A stretch of DNA of 64,000 bases from NCBI RefSeq assembly GCF_039621805.1, contig NZ_CP155073.1:1426001-1490000 (forward strand). Direction: 5' to 3'. This document shows, piece after piece, positions 58,070-64,000 of this stretch. The notes under the pieces were generated by a model. It made no database searches. It saw only the letters and a program-made list of their open reading frames with translations, and had not been told where the DNA came from. Each line of letters starts with the position of its first letter. Position 1 is the first letter of the stretch. The translations under genes and the position numbers were made by a program. This DNA is from Paraburkholderia sp. PREW-6R (GTDB lineage Bacteria; Pseudomonadota; Gammaproteobacteria; Burkholderiales; Burkholderiaceae).

Positions 58070-59362
58070 ATGAGCGCCACCCCCGAATCAGGCGCGGGCG
58101 CCGCGCCCGACCGCCATTCCGGTCCATCCAGTCAATCTGCACAGTCCGATCGCGCAACGTGTCCATCGCGAGGGCCGCTCGCCGGCGTCAAGGTGCTCGA
58201 ACTCGGCACGCTGATTGCCGGCCCGTTCGCCGCCCGCTTTCTCGGCGAGTTCGGCGCCGACGTCATCAAGATCGAAGACCCAAAGGGCGGCGATCCGCTG
58301 CGCAAATGGCGCAAGCTCTATCCGGAAGTGGGCGGCACGTCGTTGTGGTGGGCCGTGCAGGCGCGCAACAAAAAGTCCGTGACGGTCAACCTGAAGGCCG
58401 AAGAGGGCAAGGACATCGTGCGGCGTCTTGCGAAAGAAGCGGACATCGTCGTCGAGAATTTCCGGCCTGGTCTGCTCGAAAAACTTGGGCTAGGCTATGA
58501 CGTGCTGTCGGCGGACAATCCGGGCCTCGTGATGGTGCGCCTGTCCGGCTATGGTCAAACCGGGCCGTATCGCGACCGACCCGGATTCGGCGCGATCGCC
58601 GAGTCGATGGGCGGCTTGCGGCATATCACCGGTTATCCCGATCTGCCGCCGCCGCGCATTGGCATTTCGATCGGCGATTCGATTGCCGCTCTGCACGGCG
58701 TGATCGGCGCGCTGATGGCGCTCCATCACAAGCAGGTGAACGGCGGCAAGGGGCAGGTGGTCGACGTCGCGCTGTATGAAGCCGTCTTCAACATGATGGA
58801 AAGCGTGGTGCCCGAATACGGCGTGTACGGCATGGTGCGCGAGCGCACGGGCGCGTCGCTGCCGGGCATCGTGCCGTCCAATACCTATCCGTGCCGCGAC
58901 GGCAGCATCGTGATCGGCGGCAATAGCGATCCGATTTTCAGGCGGCTGATGATTGCGATCGACCGCGACGATCTCGCGAACGATCCGGCGCTCGCGCATA
59001 ACGACGGCCGCGTGCCGCGCACGCAGGAAATCGACGGCGCGATCGCGGCCTGGCTCGCCACGCGCACGATCGACGAAGCGCTGGCCGTGCTGAACGCGGC
59101 GGACGTGCCGGTAGGCCGCATCTACAGCGTGGCCGACATGTTCACCGATCCGCAGTTCATGGCACGCCAGATGATCCAGCGCTTCAAATGGCAGGATGGT
59201 CAGGACATCACGCTGCCCGGCGTCACACCGAAGCTGTCCGACACGCCCGGCGAAACCCGCTGGCTCGGTCCGGAACTGGGTGAACATACCGATGAAGTCC
59301 TGCAATCGCTAGGTTATGATGCAGACCACATTGCAAGGTTGCACGCGCAACAGATCGTCTAG
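58070..59362 (+). CDS. Class III CoA-transferase (CaiB/Frc family)
   Basis: 430-residue protein of the CaiB/BaiF family, which moves CoA between carboxylic acids. Core: LSGYGQTGPYRDRPGFGAIAESMGGL, HHKQVNGGKGQVVDVALYEAVFNMME with the catalytic Asp, and GIVPSNTYPCRDGSIVIGGNSD. Substrate cannot be read. AGGAGA precedes ATG at 58070. It is followed by an ABC transporter set, perhaps co-transcribed, so import and activation of an organic acid is possible. Confidence 0.87.
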   Translation: MSATPESGAGAAPDRHSGPSSQSAQSDRATCPSRGPLAGVKVLELGTLIAGPFAARFLGEFGADVIKIEDPKGGDPLRKWRKLYPEVGGTSLWWAVQARNKKSVTVNLKAEEGKDIVRRLAKEADIVVENFRPGLLEKLGLGYDVLSADNPGLVMVRLSGYGQTGPYRDRPGFGAIAESMGGLRHITGYPDLPPPRIGISIGDSIAALHGVIGALMALHHKQVNGGKGQVVDVALYEAVFNMMESVVPEYGVYGMVRERTGASLPGIVPSNTYPCRDGSIVIGGNSDPIFRRLMIAIDRDDLANDPALAHNDGRVPRTQEIDGAIAAWLATRTIDEALAVLNAADVPVGRIYSVADMFTDPQFMARQMIQRFKWQDGQDITLPGVTPKLSDTPGETRWLGPELGEHTDEVLQSLGYDADHIARLHAQQIV

Positions 59363-59464
59363 CGCGGCAGCCGGGCGGGGCGTCGTGCGAGCGGCGTCCC
59401 ACGCGTCGCGGCAAAAATGAAAGCCGATAAAAAACCGGATAACAAGAGTTGGAGACTGAAGACC

Positions 59465-60502
59465 ATGCAACGCAGAACTTTCCTCGCCGGTAGCGCCGCG
59501 CTCGCGGGCGCGACGCTCGCCGCCACGCCGCTTGCCTTCGCTCAGGGCAAGCCGGAAACCGCCAAAGTGGCGATCGCGGTCGGCGGCAAAAATCTCTTTT
59601 ATTACCTGCCGCTCACCATTGCCGAGCGCCGCAATTATTTTAAAGACGAAGGACTCGACGTCGAAATCTCCGATTTCGCGGGCGGCTCGCAGGCGCTGAA
59701 AGCGGCCGTCGGCGGCAGCGCGGACGTCGTCTCCGGCGCGTTCGAACATACGTTGCTGTTGCAGGCGCAAAAGCAATCGTTTCGCGAGTTCGTGCTGCAA
59801 GGACGCGCGCCGCAGATCGTGCTGGCGGTGTCGAAGAAGACGATGCCCAACTACAAGTCGATCGCGGACCTGAAGGGCAAGAAAATCGGCGTGACGGCGC
59901 CGGGCTCGTCGACCTCGATCATGGCGAGCTTCGTGCTGGCCAAAGCAGGGCTGAGCGCGAAGGACGTCGCGTTCATCGGGGTGGGCGCGGGCGCCGGCGC
60001 GATTGCCGCGTTGCAGTCCGGACAGATCGACGCCATCGCCAATCTCGACCCGGTCATCACGAAACTCGAGCGCACCGGGGAGGTTCGCGTGGTGTCGGAT
60101 ACGCGCACACTCGCCGACACGCGCAGCGTGTTCGGCGGCGATATGCCGGCCGGTTGCCTGTATGCGTCGCAAACGTTCATCACGAAAAATCCGAATACGA
60201 CACAGGCGCTCACCAACGCGATGGTGCGCGCGCTGAAGTGGCTGCAAACGGCCACCGGCAGCGAGTTGATCAACACGGTGCCCGAAGGCTATCTGCTGGG
60301 CGATCGCGCCGTGTATCTCGACGCGTGGCAGCACGTGAAGGAAGCCATGTCGCCCGACGGCCTGATGCCCGCCGACGGTCCGGCGACGTCGCTCAAAACG
60401 CTGCAGGCTTTCGATCCGAACGTGCAGGGCAAGCCGATCGATCTGTCGAAGACGTGGACCAACGATTTCGTGAAGAAAGCGCTCGCTACCGTCAAGGTGT
60501 GA
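59465..60502 (+). CDS. NitT/TauT-type ABC transporter substrate-binding protein
   Basis: 345-residue periplasmic binding protein of the NMT1/SsuA-like class. The signal MQRRTFLAGSAALAG carries a twin Arg and ends AFA|Q at residue 26. VAIAVGGKNLFYYLPLTIAERRNYFKDEGLDV and GGSQALKAAVGGSADVVSGAFEHT are typical. An in-frame ATG at 59417 exists, but it would give a less typical export signal. Ligand unknown; such proteins bind sulfonates, nitrate, thiamin precursors or aromatic acids. Confidence 0.87.
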   Translation: MQRRTFLAGSAALAGATLAATPLAFAQGKPETAKVAIAVGGKNLFYYLPLTIAERRNYFKDEGLDVEISDFAGGSQALKAAVGGSADVVSGAFEHTLLLQAQKQSFREFVLQGRAPQIVLAVSKKTMPNYKSIADLKGKKIGVTAPGSSTSIMASFVLAKAGLSAKDVAFIGVGAGAGAIAALQSGQIDAIANLDPVITKLERTGEVRVVSDTRTLADTRSVFGGDMPAGCLYASQTFITKNPNTTQALTNAMVRALKWLQTATGSELINTVPEGYLLGDRAVYLDAWQHVKEAMSPDGLMPADGPATSLKTLQAFDPNVQGKPIDLSKTWTNDFVKKALATVKV

Positions 60503-60560
60503 GTGCCGCCGCAGCGACTGCGTGAGCAGCCCGACCACGATCTTCCAAGCGAGCCGAACG

Positions 60561-61373
60561 ATGACTGTTGCCGCCCTGGCGCTCGAAAACATCACCTGCA
60601 CGTTTGCTGCGCGCGATAAGCGCGCGCAGCGTTACACAGCGGTCAAGGACACGACGCTGCGCATTGCGCCGGGCGAATTCGTGTCGGTGGTCGGCCCGAC
60701 CGGCTGCGGCAAGTCCACGCTGCTGAACATCGGCGCCGGATTGCTGACGCCGTCCACGGGCACGGTCAGTGTGTTCGGCGACCCGCTGAAGGGCGTCAAC
60801 CGGCGCGCGGGCTACATGTTCCAGGCGGACGCGCTGATGCCGTGGCGCTCCGCCATCGACAACGTCATGGCCGGCCTTGCGTTCCACGGCGTGCCGGCGG
60901 CGCAGGCGCGCGTGAAGGCCGACGAGTGGCTCAAGCGCGTCGGTCTGGGCGGCTTCGGCGACCGGTATCCGCACCAGTTGTCGGGCGGCATGCGCAAGCG
61001 TGTCGCGATGGCGCAGACGCTGATTCTCGATCCGGACATCATCCTGATGGACGAACCGTTTTCGGCGCTCGATATCCAGACCCGTCAGTTGATGGAGAAC
61101 GAGTTGCTCGACCTGTGGGCCGCGAAGCGCAAAGCCGTACTGTTCATCACACACGATCTCGACGAAGCGATTGCAATGTCCGATCGTGTCGTGGTGCTGT
61201 CGGCGGGACCGGGCACGCATCCGATCGGCGAGTTCACGATCGATCTGCCGCGTCCGCGCGACGTCGCCGAGATTCGCGCGCATCCGCGTTTCGTCGAGTT
61301 GCACGCGCAGATCTGGAGCGTGCTGCGCGACGAAGTACTCAAAGGCTATCAGCAGCAGTTGACCGCCGTCTAG
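60561..61373 (+). CDS. NitT/TauT-type ABC transporter ATP-binding protein
   Basis: 270-residue ATPase. Walker A GPTGCGKST at residues 45-53; signature QLSGGMRKRVAMAQTL; Walker B IILMDEPFSALD; HDLDEAIAMSDR. Sits between the binding protein and permease genes. The ATG at 60561 follows the family start; the frame is open upstream. Confidence 0.9.
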   Translation: MTVAALALENITCTFAARDKRAQRYTAVKDTTLRIAPGEFVSVVGPTGCGKSTLLNIGAGLLTPSTGTVSVFGDPLKGVNRRAGYMFQADALMPWRSAIDNVMAGLAFHGVPAAQARVKADEWLKRVGLGGFGDRYPHQLSGGMRKRVAMAQTLILDPDIILMDEPFSALDIQTRQLMENELLDLWAAKRKAVLFITHDLDEAIAMSDRVVVLSAGPGTHPIGEFTIDLPRPRDVAEIRAHPRFVELHAQIWSVLRDEVLKGYQQQLTAV

Positions 61374-61444
61374 TCGCGTCCCGTCGCTTCGCGGTGATGC
61401 GCTCCGGTATGCGCGTCGAACAATCGTCAAAGGCAAATCGAGTC

Positions 61445-62269
61445 ATGTGGAAGACGCTGCGCCCGAACCGGGCGAATCTGGTGATCTGGCAATGGTTGCT
61501 GCTCGTGCTGAGCTTCCTGGTGTGGTACGTGCTGACCAGCCCGACGCTTTTGCCCGCGTTCTATTTCGACGACCCGAACAAGGCCGCGTTCTTTTTCGGC
61601 GAGCCGCAGAAAGTGCTGCAGCGGATCTGGGAGTGGTTCACGGGCGGCGAGATTTATCTGCATCTATGGATCACGCTGGTCGAAACCGTTCTTGCGTTTG
61701 CGCTCGGCACGGCGCTCGGACTGGGCGTCGGCTTGTGGCTCGCGTTATCGCCGCTCGCGAGCGCGTTGTTCGATCCGTATATCAAGGCCGCCAATTCGAT
61801 GCCGCGCGTGATTCTCGCGCCGATCTTCGGCGTGTGGTTCGGCCTTGGCATCTGGTCCAAGGTCGCGCTCGGGGTCACGCTGGTGTTCTTCATCGTGTTC
61901 TTCAACGTCTATCAGGGCGTGAAGGAAGTGAGTCCGGTCGTCCTCGCCAACGCGCGCATGCTCGGCGCGAACCGCAAACAGCTGTTGCGCTTCGTCTATC
62001 TGCCGAGCGCGATGAGCTGGGTGTTTTCCAGTTTGCATACGTCGGTGGGGCTCGCGTTCGTCGGGTCGGTGGTGGGCGAGTATCTCGGCTCGGCGCGCGG
62101 CGTCGGCTACCTGATCCTGCAGGCCGAGGGCACCTTCGATATCAACACCGTGTTCGCAGGCATTCTGGTGCTGACGGCGTTCGCGCTGATTCTCGATGCG
62201 ATTGTCGGCATCGCGGAACGGCGGTTCATGAAGTGGCAGCCAAAGACAGGTGACACGGAAAAGCTCTGA
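61445..62269 (+). CDS. NitT/TauT-type ABC transporter permease
   Basis: 274-residue inner-membrane permease with about six helices. The EAA loop is visible as ANARMLGANRKQLLRFVYLPSAMSWVF. Several in-frame ATGs exist upstream (61397, 61409); MWKTLRPNRANLVIWQWLLL at 61445 gives a normal length. Third gene of the transporter set. Confidence 0.88.
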   Translation: MWKTLRPNRANLVIWQWLLLVLSFLVWYVLTSPTLLPAFYFDDPNKAAFFFGEPQKVLQRIWEWFTGGEIYLHLWITLVETVLAFALGTALGLGVGLWLALSPLASALFDPYIKAANSMPRVILAPIFGVWFGLGIWSKVALGVTLVFFIVFFNVYQGVKEVSPVVLANARMLGANRKQLLRFVYLPSAMSWVFSSLHTSVGLAFVGSVVGEYLGSARGVGYLILQAEGTFDINTVFAGILVLTAFALILDAIVGIAERRFMKWQPKTGDTEKL

Positions 62270-62364
62270 TTACGAAGAAAACGGCGTTCGGTTCATCGAT
62301 CAGTCCACGAACCGGACACCGTTTTTCCATCTCGCGAATCGTGCTGACGGGCAGCGCCTGCGAC

Positions 62365-63339
62365 CTACGGCGTCACCACGACTTTGCCGATCACCCGCCG
62401 CCCGGCCATGTCGCGCAACGCTCGGCCGGTTTCCTCGAGCGTGTAGCGCGCCGACACATAAGGCTTGAGCTTGCCTTCGCCGATCCAGCGGGTCATCTGC
62501 TCCAGGGCCGTGTGGTTATGCTGCGGCTCGCGCTTCGCAAAATCGCCCCAGAAAACGCCGACCACGCTTGCGCCTTTCAGCAGCATCAGATTCAACGGCA
62601 GTTTGGGAATCTCTCCGTTCGCGAAGCCGACCACCAGATAGCGTCCGCGCCAGCCAATGCTGCGAAACGCGGGTTCTGCATAGATTCCGCCGACCGGGTC
62701 GTAGATCACGTCGGGGCCTTTGCCTTCGGTGAGCGCGCGGATCCGCTCGCGCAAGTCCTCGGTGCTGTAATTGATGGTGGCGTCCGCGCCGTGCTTCACG
62801 CAGGCCGCGAGTTTCTCGTCGCTGGATGCCGCCGCGATCACGCGCGCGCCTAACGCCTTGCCGATTTCGACCGCTGCAAGACCGACACCACCGGCCGCGC
62901 CCAGCACGAGCATCGTCTCGCCGGCTTTCAGTCCGGCACGATCGACCACCGCGTGGTGCGACGTTCCATAAGCCAGCGTGAAAGCGGCGGCCAGCTCGAA
63001 AGGCACGGTGTCGGCAAGCGGCACGCAGGCCGCCTCTGCTGCCACGGCCTGTTCAGCAAAACCGCCCGAGCCCGTATAAGCAACGACGCGCGAACCTGGC
63101 CTGAACTGCGTGACGCCTTCGCCGACCGCGCGAACGATGCCCGCGAATTCGGAGCCCGGCGTGAACGGCAGCGGTGGTTTGAACTGGTATTTGTTCTCGA
63201 TGATCAGCACGTCGGGAAAGTTGACGGCTGCGGCTTTTACGTCGATCACGACATGGCCGGGCGGCGCCTGCAGGTCTGGCAGGTTTTCGACAACCAGGCT
63301 CTCCGGGGGGCCGTATTGATTACAGCGGATCGCGCGCAT
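62365..63339 (-). CDS. NADPH:quinone oxidoreductase-type MDR protein
   Basis: 324-residue medium-chain dehydrogenase/reductase without zinc ligands. MRAIRCNQYGPPESL start; GSEFAGIVRAVGEGV; cofactor motif LGAAGGVGLAAVEIGKALGARVIAAASSDEKL near residue 150. Close to quinone oxidoreductase and enoyl reductase groups; substrate unsure. Divergent from surE. Confidence 0.88.
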   Translation of the reverse strand: MRAIRCNQYGPPESLVVENLPDLQAPPGHVVIDVKAAAVNFPDVLIIENKYQFKPPLPFTPGSEFAGIVRAVGEGVTQFRPGSRVVAYTGSGGFAEQAVAAEAACVPLADTVPFELAAAFTLAYGTSHHAVVDRAGLKAGETMLVLGAAGGVGLAAVEIGKALGARVIAAASSDEKLAACVKHGADATINYSTEDLRERIRALTEGKGPDVIYDPVGGIYAEPAFRSIGWRGRYLVVGFANGEIPKLPLNLMLLKGASVVGVFWGDFAKREPQHNHTALEQMTRWIGEGKLKPYVSARYTLEETGRALRDMAGRRVIGKVVVTP

Positions 63340-63410
63340 CGTGTCTCCATGTCGAACAAGGTTTGGTGAAGGACTGCCTGTGGGGCGTCGTGCTCATTCT
63401 GAGTGTAAAA

Positions 63411-63438
63411 CAATGCGCACGACCGTGCGTTTTCATTG
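63411..63438. promoter_or_regulatory. Palindrome between the quinone oxidoreductase gene and surE
   Basis: CGCACG (63416-63421) and CGTGCG (63424-63429) flank AC, and outer CAATG (63411-63415) faces CATTG (63434-63438) with a TTTT offset. Possible operator; no regulator gene is adjacent. Confidence 0.4.
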
Positions 63439-63564
63439 TGTGGCGGACTCGCCAGACGGCGTTGCTGCTGAACGCTGTCAGGTGAATTAGCGCGTGTTGC
63501 GCGCTGCGTGGATGCCGGGTCGTGTGTCGTTCGCGCGCCATCTTTCCTCGGTTACAATCGCCGG

Positions 63565-64000
63565 ATGCGAATCCTACTCAGCAACGACGACGGTTATCTG
63601 GCGCCCGGCCTGGCCGCGCTCTATGAAGCGCTCAAGCCGATCGCGGACGTCACGGTCATGGCTCCCGAACAGAATTGCAGCGGTGCGTCCAATTCGTTGA
63701 CGCTGTCGCGGCCGCTTTCGGTGCTGCGTTCGGCGAACGGTTTCTACTACGTGAATGGCACGCCTACCGACTCGGTGCACATTGCGCTCACGGGCATGCT
63801 CGACCACACGCCGGACCTCGTGGTCTCGGGCATCAACAACGGCCAGAACATGGGTGAAGACACACTCTATTCCGGCACCGTCGCGGCCGCCACCGAGGGC
63901 ATCATGTTCGGCATACCGGCCATTGCGTTTTCCCTCGTCGACAAAGACTGGGTGCATCTCGACGCGGCTGTGCGCGTTGCGGCGCAAATCGTTTCGCATT
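63565..64000 (+). CDS. surE: 5'-nucleotidase SurE, N-terminal part
   Basis: The gene runs off the window end; the first 145 residues are visible. [23 protein letters not shown] carries the metal-binding NDDG motif at residues 7-10; [19 protein letters not shown] and [26 protein letters not shown] are the conserved substrate region. Hydrolyses nucleoside monophosphates. There is no ribosome binding site; TACAAT at 63553-63558 ends six bases before the ATG. Confidence 0.95.
   Translation, partial: MRILLSNDDGYLAPGLAALYEALKPIADVTVMAPEQNCSGASNSLTLSRPLSVLRSANGFYYVNGTPTDSVHIALTGMLDHTPDLVVSGINNGQNMGEDTLYSGTVAAATEGIMFGIPAIAFSLVDKDWVHLDAAVRVAAQIVSH

Overview
The window is core chromosome of a high-GC betaproteobacterium of the Burkholderiaceae. 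The gene content and order (cysTWA-cysB; rpsF-priB-rpsR-rplI-dnaB; alaA-hom-thrC-moeA-moaD-moaE; ffs-dnaX-ybaB-recR; trxA-rho; a split arn cluster) point to Burkholderia or Paraburkholderia. I see no prophage, insertion sequence, CRISPR array, tRNA or rRNA gene. The exciting unknown system the task suggests is not obvious here; the unusual signals are smaller ones, described in the findings.

Region by region. 1-3541: end of cysT, then cysW and cysA (sulfate/thiosulfate ABC importer) and the LysR regulator cysB. 3638-5275: an L-asparaginase and a DUF3597 protein. 5790-10637: glyoxylate salvage (glxR, hyi, gcl on the minus strand) with a divergent LysR gene. 10944-12978: an ECF sigma factor and its zinc-finger anti-sigma factor. 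13181-16180: ribosomal/replication operon rpsF-priB-rpsR-rplI, an intrinsic terminator, then dnaB. 16308-17944: DUF47 phosphate accessory protein and pit. 18030-22977 (minus): an atypical SDR, an NlpC/P60 lipoprotein, a PIN-PhoH ATPase and a Bcp peroxiredoxin. 23136-30550 (minus): a complete route for 4-amino-4-deoxy-arabinose addition to lipid A (arnT, SMR flippase subunit, arnB, arnC, separate formyltransferase and dehydrogenase, arnD).

30727-39577: an Mth938-like gene, alaA, hom, thrC, molybdopterin genes moeA-moaD-moaE, then a group III truncated haemoglobin divergent from an NsrR-like Rrf2 regulator. 39694-43575: clpB with a clear sigma-32 type promoter, a YidB-like protein and an exported helix-hairpin-helix protein. 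44118-50997 (minus): MATE exporter, ArnT-like glycosyltransferase, ribosomal protein L31 type B, MtfA peptidase, and a MerR-MFS pair with a large palindrome upstream. 51163-52995 (minus): rho and trxA. 53439-58012: 4.5S SRP RNA, dnaX, ybaB, recR. 58070-62269: a class III CoA-transferase and a NitT/TauT-type ABC transporter. 62365-64000: a quinone oxidoreductase and the start of surE.

A recurrent theme is short in-phase tandem repeats (10-20 bp units) at gene ends and in intergenic gaps (412, 10995, 28281, 31191, 35898, 47372, 57211). A second is a group of genes (ansA, dnaB, dnaX, surE) whose ATG lies 6-7 nt after a -10-like hexamer with no visible ribosome binding site, suggesting leaderless transcripts. 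Starts were chosen from ribosome binding sites, family-typical N termini and operon overlaps. No searches could be run, so family assignments come from recognised motifs and lengths.
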